DNA from: Siphlonurus alternatus
Lineage: Eukaryota; Arthropoda; Insecta; Ephemeroptera; Siphlonuridae
Reading direction: 5' to 3'
Assembly (NCBI GenBank): GCA_949825025.1
Contig: OX463787.1
Coordinates: 3,100,001 to 3,164,000 of the forward strand
Length of the DNA stretch: 64,000 bases
Below are positions 48,757 to 60,361 of the stretch, piece after piece; the first letter of the stretch is position 1; every line of letters starts with the position of its first letter. Position numbers and translations under genes: made by a program. The notes beneath the pieces were generated by a model, which saw nothing but the letters and a program-made list of their open reading frames with translations, was not told the DNA's origin and did no database searches.

Positions 48757-49088
48757 AATGGACAACATGCATGAAAAAAAATATTGCAGAAATGAATAGA
48801 GGGTACCAAATTATGCTATTCTGAATTTTTTCAGATTTTTTTGAGACCTGGAACTATTTTTAAATAATTATTGAAAGTGCGGCCACGCCCCCTGGAGGCG
48901 TCAATAGGCGTCCAGGCACTATCCTTTTCATTAAGGCTTCAGGGGTGCCAACTGAAATCACAGGACTTTTAATAATTATTTAAAAATAGTTTCGGGTCTC
49001 AAAAAAATCTGAAAAAAATTCAGAGTAGCATAATTTGGTACCCTCTATTCATTTCTGCAATATTTTTTTTTCATGTATGTTGTCCATT
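48757..49088. mobile_element. Foldback element FB-B, copy 2
   Basis: AATGGACAACATGCATG ... CATGTATGTTGTCCATT, flanked by TA on both sides. Loop CCCCTGGAGGCGTCAATAGG. Confidence 0.92.
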
Positions 49089-49245
49089 ATAATGTACTTG
49101 CATTTTAATTTTAATGTGGGTAAATAAAATTACTTTCCAACTTATTATAATAAACATATGATGCGAAGATATGACATATTTTTAAAACAATTATTTTATA
49201 TCAAACAACTCAATTATACAAATTAATAAATTTTGTTAAAAATTT

Positions 49246-49327
49246 CGACGAGGATGGGATTCGAACCCACGCGTGCAGAGCACATTGGATTAGCAGTCCA
49301 ACGCCTTAACCACTCGGCCACCTCGTC
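49246..49327 (-). tRNA. tRNA-Ser (anticodon GCU)
   Basis: This 82-nt minus-strand gene delivers serine at AGC/AGU codons. The acceptor stem GACGAGG (49327-49321) pairs with CCTCGTC (49253-49247), and the discriminator base is G. The D arm/A box is TGGCCGAGTGG. The anticodon loop is CUGCUAA, with GCU read from 49294 to 49292. The long variable arm UGUGCUCUGCACG is typical of tRNA-Ser. The T arm/B box is GGGTTCGAATCCC. There is no intron, and CCA is not encoded. A run of A on the plus strand at 49238-49242 gives the minus strand a TTTTT Pol III terminator just past the gene. It looks intact. An overlapping 80-codon ORF is a shadow. Confidence 0.97.
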
Positions 49328-49612
49328 TTCATATTTGCTGGCATGCAAAAAATATTGAAATTGTACGTCTTCTTGAAGAAAGCTACAAACGACCTTCACT
49401 AACAGATAACTCGAGCATTGCTGACACACAAGTTTAGACCGTACGAGTTCTTGATGATGTTGCATTTTACAATCATTTAATTATAATGGAGTTACTCATT
49501 AGAACGATTTATTATACATTCTCTCGCTTTACGAGACGTCTTGCTTGAATACACTTTTGGCACTTGATTTCTATTATAATGTCCCGGTGAAAATTAATAG
49601 ACAATGGACAAC
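49328..49612. other. Spacer upstream of the tRNA gene
   Basis: No gene or known repeat seen. Confidence 0.5.
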
Positions 49613-49938
49613 ATACATGAAAAAATTTTATTGCAGAAATGAATAGAGGGTACCAAATTATGATACTCTGAATTTTTTCATTTTTTTTTGAGACCCGGAA
49701 CTATTTTTAAATAATTATTGAAAGTCCTGTGATTTCAGTTGGCACCCCTGCAGCCTTAATAAAAAGGATAGAGACTGGACGCCTATTGACGCCTCCAGGG
49801 GGCGTGGCCACACTTTCAATAATTATTTAAAAATAGTTCTGGGTCTCAAAAAAATCAGAAAGAATTCAGAGTAGCATAATTTGGTACCCTCTATTCATTT
49901 CTGCAATAAAAAATTTTCATGCATGTATGTTGTCCATT
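49613..49938. mobile_element. Foldback element FB-B, copy 3
   Basis: AATGGACAACATACATG ... TGTATGTTGTCCATT. The loop is inverted relative to copies 1 and 2 (GACGCCTATTGACGCC). It lies about 290 bp from the tRNA gene. Confidence 0.92.
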
Positions 49939-50458
49939 CTTTATGGTTAACTGTGTGAAGACAGAAAACACTTTGTACCGAAGAAAAAAATTTATATCAT
50001 ATGCAATAGCTAAAACATTATTTTTTATAATTTTTATTCATAATGTTGGTATGTGTCTGTAAAATATGAAATAATTTGAAATATTTTAAAAATTCAAGTT
50101 GGTAAAAATCACTGATAGTTATTAAGGTCGTATTTTTGACATGACATCCCATGTAATGCGATAACAACTGAACTCATATCACAAAAAGTTTGCATGTTTT
50201 CTTTGATTAATAGAAAGGTAGTTTCATTTTTTTTTTATCCAAAACAATATTCCAGTAACATTAAAATAATTTTATACATTTACAAGTACTATAATATTTA
50301 ATTTATTTTTCACTCTTTTTTGAAATTAATTGTAATTATTAATTGCCAAAAATTGAATCAAGACCCAATAAAATAGTCATGAAATTATTAATATTAAGCT
50401 TTCTTTAAACGAATTTAACAAAAAATTGGTGAAATTTATTTGTACTTCCTGTGTTTTA
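49939..50458. other. AT-rich spacer
   Basis: Nothing recognised. Confidence 0.5.
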
Positions 50459-50710
50459 AGGAATCGGCTGTTTGACGTAGTCTCCATTGATTAACATGTA
50501 AACCTGAGCAAATTCATAAATATTCTGAAAATTATTTGAGGCAGATTTTTAGTGACTAAAAGCCATAGAAATATTTTAAATTCTTCTCTATGGCTTATAG
50601 GAACTAAAATTTGCCTCAAAAAATTTTCAAAATTTTTGTGAATTTGATAAGGTTTACATGTTAATCAAAGGGGACTACGTCGAACAGCTGATTTGTGTCA
50701 TCTCTACCTT
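50459..50710. mobile_element. Family G foldback
   Basis: GGAATCGGCTGTTTGACGTA and GATTAACATGTAAACCT at the left pair with AGGTTTACATGTTAATC and GACTACGTCGAACAGCTGAT at the right. The loop is CTTCTCTATGGCTTATAG. Confidence 0.9.
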
Positions 50711-51815
50711 AAATGATAGTGGTGCATTTTTCATTTAATACACTTTACAAATTGATTTCGTAAAAATAAAGGAGAGAGAGAGAGAGAGGGAGAGAGAGAT
50801 AAGATTGAGACGACTGCTCTCTTCTGAAAAGAGATTAGAGGACATCGAAAAGCAATCACGTTTCTTCTGGCAATTCAATTAAGTTGACACTCCCAATGTC
50901 GACGGAGGGTTTTCTTTATTCCCGACCTCAATCGGTGCAGTAACCATCCGACCTTTTGTCAAAATTTTATATTACAAGTTCTTCCATATCTTCCAGTAAC
51001 ATATTGTACCATTTCTTTAACAATATCAAGCGTAGTCGACTGGAAAAATGATATTATTGACTATTTGAAAAGATCTTGTGATGCTTTATTAATATAGGTT
51101 TATATTATTGGAAATTTAATATATAAGGGAGTTTTATTATTACCAAAAGTATACGCTAGCAGTTTCTCTCTCTATATATATATCTTTCTCATAAGTTACA
51201 TTCTTCTTATGGTACTATACTTTTCAAAATACATACATACTTGGCATACATTATGTTCTGTCAGTGAATAAATTAAGTCTGCTATTATTAACATTGTCAA
51301 AATTAAAAAAAAAATAGCACTATTAATTACAAAATTAATTGTTCTGCGAACATTAGTCAACCAAAAGCATGTCTGACTTAAACGATTAAATGGCAAAACT
51401 AAAATTCTTCTCGTCTCTTTACAAATTGCAAATCTGAATCGATATATTTGAAAGCAAAGGTGCAATTCGTGATGTCCCGAGTTGTAAATAATCAAGAATT
51501 ACATGATAACATTCCGAATGTTCTGAAGTGTATCATATCAGAATCTTGTCGGCATGTAAGTTAATTGTTCAATGAAACATAAAGTAACTTGATAACTTTC
51601 AATTGATAATTAAAGGATTAATAAAAATTATATTCAGTCAACTTTTATTTAATTTTTGTTTTAGTTTGAAACCATAAATAAGATTCAATCTGTGATAGAT
51701 TGCTAATGTGGTATTTTTATAATTAATCTAGGTCTTGAAGAAACATATTTTTCATGTAAATGTCTTCAACCAATAAGGTTATTGTGTATAACCTTGGTTG
51801 ATTGTAAAATAAGTG
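50711..51815. other. AT-rich spacer
   Basis: A short GA run lies at 50772-50799. A 99-codon minus-strand ORF at 51196-51495 (contains KETRRILVLPFNRLSQTC) shows no recognisable domain. No gene called. Confidence 0.4.
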
Positions 51816-51821
51816 ACCAAT

Positions 51822-51847
<26 letters not shown>
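51816..51847 (+). repeat. AATAAA plus A-run, possible retrotransposon tail
   Basis: GTGACCAATAAA runs straight into an A tract of about 25 nt. The same TGACCAATAAA precedes the GAATT-type tail at 62868-62878, so both may be 3' ends of related LINEs. Confidence 0.45.
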
Positions 51848-51853
<6 letters not shown>

Positions 51854-53117
51854 GCACTCAGAGTGGTCCTGATATATTACCTTTGTACCCTCAGCAAATG
51901 TTATTAAGGTAATACTCATTTCAAGTATAATGGTATAAATAGTTGGGCAGAGGAGTAATTGTATTGAACCTCAGTTCATTTGGATATTTAAAATGTTCAG
52001 AAATTATTCCTGAATGATTTATTTAATTATTATTCATTAATCCATCTTCACTATGATCTCCCTGGTGCATAACGCAAACATTTTGTGGGCACAAGTTATA
52101 ATTTTATCCTACTTAATAAAATATTTGTAAAATAATTTTATAAATGTTATAAAAATTTATATTATTTAAAAATAAATAAATCAGAAAATAAATTCATTTA
52201 AAAAAAAATTGTTTAAAACATTTTTTAATATTTAGTATAAAAAAAATACTTTTAATGTTAAAATCTTTTAAAGAATTTATATTTTATTTTTGTAAGTATT
52301 TAGTACAAGAAAACTCCATGTAATCTTCAAAACAGCTGTTTTTGTACATGGAGTTTTATGTTATTTCGACTTTTAAAATTTTTTTCATTCGATTCCGTCT
52401 TAAAGAAATATGTTAATTAATCGTTAACATGAAATTATTTAATTTAATTAAACAATTTAATTTAACAATCGTTAACAGGAGTAATATTAATACAAAGCCT
52501 CAATATTAGTGGATTTAAATCACAATAGTACTATTATTTAGTTAGATTTCTATTACCCGATTGTTTCACTAAAATTGTAAATATTTTTTTTTATCATATT
52601 AATAGCAATTCAATTTACTAACAAAAGTACTTTTTACATTTAATCATTATTATTTAATGTTAAATGTATATTAAAAAATTGAATGTGTGCTAAATACTTC
52701 ATAATCTTCATAATATAAAATTGCTGGGAGAGTACACATAAAGATTTGTGGAATGTTATCATTCTTGTGTCTTTCATGTGCTCCAGGCATCAATATTATG
52801 GTTTGTAAATATCTTACCTCGGTCTATAAACTTTGAAGCATCCGAGGAATGTATGAAACTTCTTAGAAACAATGCTCAGATAATACTACACTTTCAGTTA
52901 TACTGAAGTACACGTAAGACTGAACAGCAGCTTATTAATCTTATTATTTATTTTTTTGTGAGCTTTTGGGGAAACAGATTTCTAAAGCAAGTTATGCGGC
53001 AACATAAGTTGCTTAGTTTGTTTCATTCCTTAAAAAAAATTATACTTGAGTAAAATAATACTCACTCATGCATCCAGGAAGTACATGCCTAGGAATGCGC
53101 AGCCTAAAATAAATTAC
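51848..53117. other. AT-rich spacer
   Basis: A 13-bp stem (AAAACTCCATGTA / TACATGGAGTTTT) lies at 52309-52356. A weak minus-strand exon-like segment near 52813-52880 has a good donor (CCGAG|GTAAGAT) and one open frame, but a poor acceptor. Confidence 0.4.
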
Positions 53118-53230
53118 CGACCATCCTGACTGAGGTTTCCATGGTTTCCTCAGTCACAACCAGACAAATGCTGGATTGAATTGCTAGGCCATGGACGTTC
53201 CGGTTTGAAAAAGACTCAAAATCCTTCACA
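53118..53230 (+). mobile_element. SINE fragment with central module
   Basis: ACCGACCATCCTGACTGAGG and TTTCCATGGTTTCCTCAGTC, then AATGCTGGATTG, GGCCATGGACGTTCCGG. Subfamily a-like 3' half without a head. Confidence 0.7.
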
Positions 53231-54038
53231 ATCGACTAAGAAGAGCTAGGAATTTAATGTTAATAAAGTCACTTGTAACCAGCATGCAGTAGTTTGCATT
53301 TCATTTGAGAAAAAAAAAATCATTCGTAAATCTACAGCTCCAATAATGCAATAAATATATTGTTGATAACAAAGGTCAATGGTTGGAGTACTGTTATATG
53401 AAAAGTAATTATAATTTTCAGTTTTACTTTCATGAAAAAATAATAACTTTTTGTGATTATATTATTATTTTCTGCATAAATTGCTTGTTATATACATTTC
53501 TGATAATTCAATATGGACACATTAATTACATAATAAAGCATGCGCTATTACACTCGTAATGCTTCAATTGACATGCACAAAGCACAAATATTATCCTTTA
53601 TCGTAAATTTATTAAATAACATGTACTATGATAAAAATGTTGCTATAAATATAATTATGTATACAATAACATGTACATGGGAATAGTGAGACATGATTAA
53701 TAATGCTATCTGCATGTAAATCATTCAAATGTGCCATGAATACAAAGCATAATGGTGCAAGGTTGTAATAAAACGTATCATGCATCTAACATCCCATACA
53801 AATAAATCTCAACAACAGTATAGTAATCAAGATTTAAACATACTATTATTTACGCGATCCTGTTTTATACTCTTATATAACTTGTAATATTTTTATAACA
53901 ATTTCATTGTTCTACACAGTATACACTTAATAAATTTTAATATTAAAATAATAAATTTATCACCAGGTAATTTGAAACTACAGTGAAACTAAAGTCTTTC
54001 TGTTGATTCGACGTCACGAATTTCGTTCTCTATTACGA
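53231..54038. other. AT-rich spacer
   Basis: Nothing recognised. Confidence 0.5.
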
Positions 54039-54535
54039 AAGGTTCATTTCCATGAAGCGATGTCGAGCGGGGCTTTGCGAGGTGAGAAAAGCGCACTTGC
54101 TTCAATCTCGTATGGCGGAAATGTTGGTGATAAAATCGCTCCCCGCAAGGCGAGGAAATGGAGTATCGACCTCATTTTTTTTTATTGCAGAAATGGATAG
54201 AGCGTGCAAAGTTACTCTAAACTGATTTTTTTTTCAGATTTTGATTTTTAGAACCCGGGAACAATTTTTAAATAAATTATTGAAATTCCTTTTTGTGACG
54301 TCACGAGGCGGCAAGTCCTATCTTTTTGTTAAGGAGCGGCGTCTCGTGACGTCACAAAAAGGACTTTCAATCATTTTTTAAAAATAGTTCCCGCGCGGGC
54401 TCTAAAAAATCTGAAAAAAATCAGGGTAGCACAACTTTGCACTCTCTTTACATTTCTGCAATAAAAAAATTTGAGGTCGATACTCCATTCCGAGCCTTTG
54501 ATTGGCTATTTTCCCACTTCATGGAAATGCACCTT
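54039..54535. mobile_element. Outer inverted-repeat element split by FB-A
   Basis: AAGGTTCATTTCCATGAAG at 54039 pairs with CTTCATGGAAATGCACCTT ending at 54535. CpG-rich sequence lies just inside (GAGCGGGGCTTTGCGAGG). The foldback at 54156-54489 sits in its middle. Confidence 0.65.
54156..54489. mobile_element. Foldback element FB-A, copy 7
   Basis: AAATGGAGTATCGACCTC ... GAGGTCGATACTCCATT. CREs at 54296 and 54347. Loop GGCAAGTCCTATCTTTTTG. Confidence 0.92.
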
Positions 54536-54585
54536 AATGGAAGGGTCACGTGACGTCAAACCAACGCTGAGCCGAGACGAGTATG

Positions 54586-54780
54586 CAGTGAAATTAATTT
54601 GACATTCCTTTCGAAAGTAGCCGGAAATGAGAGGTTTGCAGCTCTTCTGTTTTTAATTCTGTTTTGAAACACTGCAGAGTGGTTTCAAGTGACCTATGTG
54701 TGAAATTGTAACGCTGAAATACAAAAAGGAAACCTTCCACTTCCGACTACTTCCGGAGAGGATGTCATGAAAATTTGGCT
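54586..54780. mobile_element. Family E TIR element, copy
   Basis: CAGTGAAATTAATTTGACAT at the left, ATGAAAATTTGGCT at the right. Internal AGTAGCCGGAAATGAGAGG and CTACTTCCGGAGAGGATG. GTGTGAAATTGTAACGCTGA is shared with 47486-47689. Confidence 0.8.
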
Positions 54781-54870
54781 TTAGCAACTGGTAGTTTCAC
54801 GGTCCCTCTCAATTCTCCAATTTTCTCTATATATTTTCATACAATCTCCCTCTCTCTCCACTCATCATGG

Positions 54871-55422
<552 letters not shown>

Positions 55423-56129
55423 TCCTCCACTCATCCCTTGACATGATGTTTGAAAATTGACTTGAACCTCCCCCGAACTTCCGTGTAAAATATAATTACA
55501 AATTGATCGTGACAGAAACACATGATCCGTAGCAAGATATAAGACAACAAATAAATTTGGTACTAAATAATTGTTGCAAAATTTAATATTAAATTTTAAA
55601 CCATTATAAAAAAATAATAATAATTTTAAAATGTTTTTATTTACCAATAACAATATATTATTATTTTTGCTTGTCAATACCATTATTAAGAAAATTATGT
55701 TTATAAATTTAAATATTTATTAAAACTGCTATCAAAAATACATCAAATGTTTAAAACCAAAATAAGTACAACTTTCCTACAAAATTTAGACAAGTTATAT
55801 TTAAATAATTTTCACGCTGACATCTGTCGAATAATAATTAAAAACAAATTGTATTTAAAAACTATAGACATAGATATTTATTTTTGCCTAAAAAAAAAAA
55901 AAAAATCAGGGAGTTTTTTCACGTAAATTTTATTACAATGAGAGATCCATTTTTTTTAAATAAACATTGCATTTTAAATAGCCAGAAATGCATATATATT
56001 GCAGGAAAAATAATAGTCTATCATTACAGCTTTGAAAATATTATTATTATACTTTGTGTATTGTTCATAATATTTTATTTTTTATTCCAACTTACAATTT
56101 TGATATAACAAAATACAAGGTAAACAATT
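55423..56129. other. AT-rich spacer
   Basis: No gene seen. Confidence 0.5.
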
Positions 56130-56324
56130 GCAAAGTTCCATTTCGACATTTTTGATGAAGGACCTACGCCGCATTTATAAGTTTCGCCACTTCTCTGTAT
56201 TGTTCAAACAGCCTCCAGTCTGGATCAAACCAACTTTATCTTACTCTGTCTATCTGATCAGCTCTGTCACTCTAAAAATGGTTCTTTCTCCTCTTCTTCT
56301 GTTAGTGCAACTTTTTCTCTGTCT

Positions 56325-56510
56325 CTAAGGGCTGCCTCACACAAAATCGCATAGTGTCGCAGCGTATGATAAAAAAATAAGAATATATTCGATCAGGTAT
56401 ACACAGCTTCGTATCGTATGCCTTCGTATATTATAATAAGAAATTTAGAACCGGTTCTAAATGAGTAACGTACGATTGCAGAAATAAAAGTCTGTGTGCG
56501 ACCCGCCTAA
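56325..56510. mobile_element. Family R MITE, copy 2
   Basis: TAAGGGCTGCCTCACACA at the left, TGTGTGCGACCCGCCTAA at the right. Internal GTCGCAGCGTATGATAAAAA and CACAGCTTCGTATCGTATGC match 38211-38434. Confidence 0.83.
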
Positions 56511-56732
56511 AGGCAGATTCAGAAGGCGACAACGGCGATGCGACGCGATTTTGTCATATAGGCTGTAAAATCGTATGCGGCAAGTGAATTTGCCATTGCG
56601 GTGGCGAATATCGCGTTAAATTACGATACTGTTTTTTTTAATCGCCAAATATGGCCGCCAATGGATGTTACAGCAAGTGCGCATTATTCGTTTTGCATCG
56701 CTTGATAAAAATCGCCATGTGAATCCGCCTTA
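56508..56732. mobile_element. MITE abutting family R copy 2
   Basis: TAAAGGCAGATTCAGAAGGC at the left, GCCATGTGAATCCGCCTTA at the right. The interior is CpG-rich (GGCGATGCGACGCGATTTTG). It shares a TAA with its neighbour, so one inserted at the end of the other. TTA/TAA targets fit PIF/Harbinger-type insertion (inference). Confidence 0.75.
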
Positions 56733-57010
56733 ACTAAATCTGTCTGTTGCTGAATTGCTGTCACTCTGTCTCTGTTATAGTTCTCTTCGCCTCTGTCTCT
56801 AACTTTTTTGTCACTCTGTCTTTGCCCATGTATGTATTTTCTATGTCTCTGAGGTCTTTGCGAATTTCTCTCTCTCTCATTTCTCACATCAGCACACTTC
56901 TATCAACCTCAAAAACTTTTACTCTTCTCTGCACGCCAGACTTTCCAATTCTAATCACCGCCCAAACTTCGCATCCTTTATTCACTTTCTTGCTAGTATG
57001 AAATTCACTT

Positions 57011-58501
57011 TAACAAAAAAGTTCCGAATTTCAATGGAACTTTTTTTAAATTGAAAAAAATGTTATTTACACTTTGAACGCTTCTCTGCAAATTTATTCT
57101 TGAGGAAAGTTTCAAGTACCTTCGTTTGAAGTTGCAGGTTGTTGCAACTTCAACATGAGAATACATCATGGTTATAGAGATATGGGTAATGGAAATCAGG
57201 GCTAGATATGAATCATGTTAAGAATGAATTTCAGTAGGTTGATATCTCGCAATCGTACCGCCTGAATGCAACAAGACTTGCAGGGAACTTAAAACTCCCT
57301 ATCAATAGGTGTCATACAAATTTTGAAGCGAACCTGTCTTATCAGTTTTGTGAAAACTGAGGTAGAATTTTAATATTAGCCTTATGGACGGAAACCGGAA
57401 ATGGAGCCGTTGTGAGCTCAAAATGTTATTGCGTTACCACTAATCCCCCAAGAATTTTATTTGATAATTCTAATTGACAAGTGGGATAAGTTCCATGGTA
57501 AAAATTTCAGGTGAAGTTTTCGGAAGAATTTGTAATGTTCCGTCTAGTTTAAACACAAAGATTTAACCATAATTTTATTTTATACCAAGAAATTGTGATG
57601 TAGTTACAAAAAGTGTTAATGCTATGCTTAATTTTACCTAACGTTCATTACTTATAATAATTTTAAGATATCTTAAAAACCAACAACCATGTCAAATACT
57701 TATTTATTTATTTTGATCTGTTTAGCATTAAATAAATTATTTTAGTTTTAAATTTAAATTATTTAATTTAATAGAAAAAAAAAATTATTCAAAAAGAATT
57801 CATTAAAAAACATTTTCTTTAAAAAAATTAATTTTATTACTTTATAAATATTGTACACAAAAACACTAATTAATATGAAATCGACTTGTTACCGATTTAA
57901 CACTGCAAGTGGACTCGTGATTTTCACTCCAGCATGTGGCTTGTTCCAATATTACTGTCCAAGACTGTACATTTCGTCAGTAGAGTGAAAGTGATTGACA
58001 AGCACAGAGATATGTCACGTATTAGTGATGGTGAAATAACACAACAGTACAAAAAAGTTTTGATTTAAATCACACATGACCCTCATTGATGCTTGACTTT
58101 AGTGATTTCATCAGAAACAGACACACTCAAAAGAAAATCAATACATCATAATATTATCATACAAATGAATTCATATAAAAGCATTTCAGGATAATTAACA
58201 TAAGATATTAATTAATTATAAATATCTGTAAAGTCTATACTACACGATATAATTTTGTACAATTTTTCCCTACAAAATTTTTTGTAAGGAAAAATTGTGT
58301 AGTATAATACCGGCTTAACATTATAGTGTATCCAATAAAAAGTATAGTGTAAAAAATACAATGCATTGTGTCTGTTTGAACAATAGGGGAATTCCATTGT
58401 ATTTTAGAACAACAGGCTTTCTACCAATGTAATTTGTCACTGGAGGTGAAAATAAAAGAAAAAAAAAAGAAAAAACGCCGGGTGTTCTGTGCTCTTTAAA
58501 A

Positions 58502-58503
<2 letters not shown>
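57011..58503. other. AT-rich spacer with short hairpins
   Basis: Small stems: AAAAGTTCC / GGAACTTTT near 57016-57045, GAAGTTGCAG/TTGCAACTTC near 57127-57150, and an imperfect stem at 58239-58302. A GC-richer stretch near 57390-57430 is unrecognised. No gene. Confidence 0.45.
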
Positions 58504-58569
<66 letters not shown>

Positions 58570-58574
58570 TTTCT
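58504..58574. repeat. (TC)n microsatellite
   Basis: TC array with CCCTCTT near the end. Confidence 0.96.
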
Positions 58575-58875
58575 CTCTGTTGTTACGCACTATATATATG
58601 TGTGAGAGGTATTAGAGACATAATTAATTACAGTTTGATATATTGCTGGTGATCGTTAGTGACTATAATATATCAATGTTCTATATTAAGCCATTCTGGA
58701 ACTGTAAACTAAGCCTATATTGATTTTTATTAAATAAATTTGTCTTTAAATCAATAAATATCTTTTGTCTCTCTTCATAAATATTCTTCCTTTCAATTTT
58801 TATATGTTCTCAATAATATTTAACAGAAAATATTATTTTTATTAAAGTATATTTCGAGTTTATAAGATAGAAAAC
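58575..58875. other. AT-rich spacer
   Basis: Nothing recognised. Confidence 0.5.
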
Positions 58876-59211
58876 ACGGATCAGCTGGCCCAATGCTAAA
58901 AAAATCCCATTCATTAAAATTATGAAAAAATTTAAAATGTTCTCCTCTACATCCCCTATCAGTAGGTAAAATATCAGGTATACAAAAACGAGCTAGTATT
59001 CGAGTTATTAATTTTTAAAGTTGACTAATTTAACATGGAAGTTCCATTTCTCCATGTTAAATCAACTTTAAAAATTAATAACTCGAAAACTAGCTCATTT
59101 TTGTAAACCTGATATTTTACCTACTGATAGGGGATGTAGAGGACAACATTTTATTTTTTTTCATAATTTTAATGAATGAGATTTTTTTTAGCATTGAGCC
59201 AGCTGATCCGT
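58876..59211. mobile_element. Family H foldback, best copy
   Basis: ACGGATCAGCTGGCCCAATG pairs with CATTGAGCCAGCTGATCCGT. The arms carry TCTCCTCTACATCCCCTATC and TAATTTTTAAAGTTGA. The flank TTATCTCTACCTTAAG resembles family G ends, linking the two families. Confidence 0.92.
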
Positions 59212-59282
59212 ATTATCTCTACCTTAAGCTGAAACAAGTAAACTTTTTGTATAGGTCTCAACTGAATATTTCTTTTTTTTAG

Positions 59283-59538
59283 AGAAGGATGGTAGGAATT
59301 CGAGTACATTACCTACATATTGATGGAATGCAGACAAAGTTTGTAATTGTAAAACCAAGGCACGAACGTATAGTGGTCTATTTAGAAAATGAAATTTTTC
59401 ACGTTGGAAACGCTGTTATTTTTATTATTATTAAAACGCATGAATGGTCATTTTGTCCTTTGTCCCACTATTTTAATAATGAACTATCTGCTATATCATG
59501 TGAGTGCAAATAAGAGCTGTAAATAGGTTGAAAATAAA
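59283..59538 (+). CDS. Candidate terminal exon with poly(A) signal
   Basis: A T-rich tract and TAG end at 59282. Frame RRMVGIRVHYLHIDGMQTKF, then VIVKPRHERIVVYLENEIFH, runs to TAA at 59511-59513. AATAAA follows at 59533-59538. With ATG at 59289 it would be 74 residues. The order acceptor, ORF, stop, poly(A) signal is right for a last exon. However, 59484-59572 is also an inverted repeat around the stop (GTGAGTGCAA / TTGCACTCAC), which suggests a repeat or a hairpin RNA. No domain recognised. Confidence 0.25.
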
Positions 59539-59650
59539 GTTCATTGTTGCACTCACTTGAAATAGCAGACAGCATATTATTACGGACGAGGATCGATATA
59601 TCAAACATAATATTATATAATGTATTTTAACTGACTGTAACATATATAAC

Positions 59651-59734
59651 TACTATCGGAACCAAAAAGGTGTGCCCCTCTCTTTATGGGAGTTATGTGC
59701 TGTTCAGGGGCACACATTTTTGGTTCCGATAGTA
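59651..59734. repeat. 29-bp stem hairpin, pre-miRNA-sized
   Basis: TACTATCGGAACCAAAAAGG plus TGTGCCCCT pairs with the right arm (59706-59734) with one mismatch, around a 26-nt loop. The size fits a small hairpin RNA or a tiny MITE. No family copies seen in the window. Confidence 0.6.
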
Positions 59735-60002
59735 ACCACGTTACTAGCCAAAACTGTTTCATGATTTTGTACATTTTATAGGATAAAGGTATATACAATC
59801 AAATCCATCCTGCATTTATATACTATAAGTAACTGAGGAAACCGCAGAAACTTGAGTGAATATATAGACGGTATATGTCACTGAATTAGAAGGAATGCTA
59901 TAAATATAGTTATTGACCAGTGCATTGTTAAAATATTGTAAGATCAATATTCATGTAAATTAATTAGAATAAAAATCAAATGGGATTAAAGATTTTCCTA
60001 TA
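59735..60002. other. Spacer
   Basis: Contains a diverged minus-strand SINE module near 59828-59870 (AACTGAGGAAACCGCAGAAA). Confidence 0.45.
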
Positions 60003-60361
60003 TTTTTTACAACAACTATGAGCTTGTAAGTCAAGGCAGGTTAATGGGTAGGGATAAGGTATAGAAAAAGGATGGTGGCCACGGCCTATTGCGTGTCCCA
60101 GCATTCACCAAGGTGAGACTGAGGGAACCGTGGAAAACCTCAGTCAAGACGGACACTTCTACTTTTTATCATGGGACCAATGTGATGTCTAAAATCTGGG
60201 GAACAACACATAAGTGCATCACTGAACTGGGTGGAATTTACTCCAGGGAGGAAGCAACGTGATTTTTACTTGAAATGGTCACCCATCAGAGTATTTAAAC
60301 ACGCTCGATGTTGCTTGACTTTGGTAATCTAACGAGAACTGGTCAATGCACTGCGCCACGC
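60003..60361 (-). mobile_element. 5S-SINE (subfamily b), with full 5S head
   Basis: On the minus strand: GCGTGGCGCAGTGCATTGAC, then TTCTCGTTAGATTACCAAAG, TCAAGCAACATCGAGCG and TGATGGGTGACC; then the subfamily b body, the central module and the GGCCGTGGCCACC region. The head has several substitutions in the 5S-like promoter. Confidence 0.9.

Larger units (their letters stand above)
56130..57010 (-). pseudogene. Purine-rich coding remnant, possibly LINE ORF2 C-terminal part
   Basis: The minus strand is strongly purine-rich over about 470 bp of host sequence. From 57010 one frame reads KGCEVWAVIRIGKSGVQRR, then VKVFEVDRSVLM, before TGA near 56886. The same frame then resumes with REIRKDLRDIENTYMGKDRV. 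A Gly-Cys-Glu-x-Trp motif followed by basic residues and a short Phe-Glu segment is typical of the region after the reverse-transcriptase domain of many LINEs (56962-56976 encodes GCEVW). Near the 3' end, another frame gives DPDWRLFEQYREVAKLINAA and TAG at 56164-56166. Frame changes and stops show decay. Two MITEs (56325-56732) interrupt it. A degenerate GACAGA repeat is the alternative. Confidence 0.3.
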
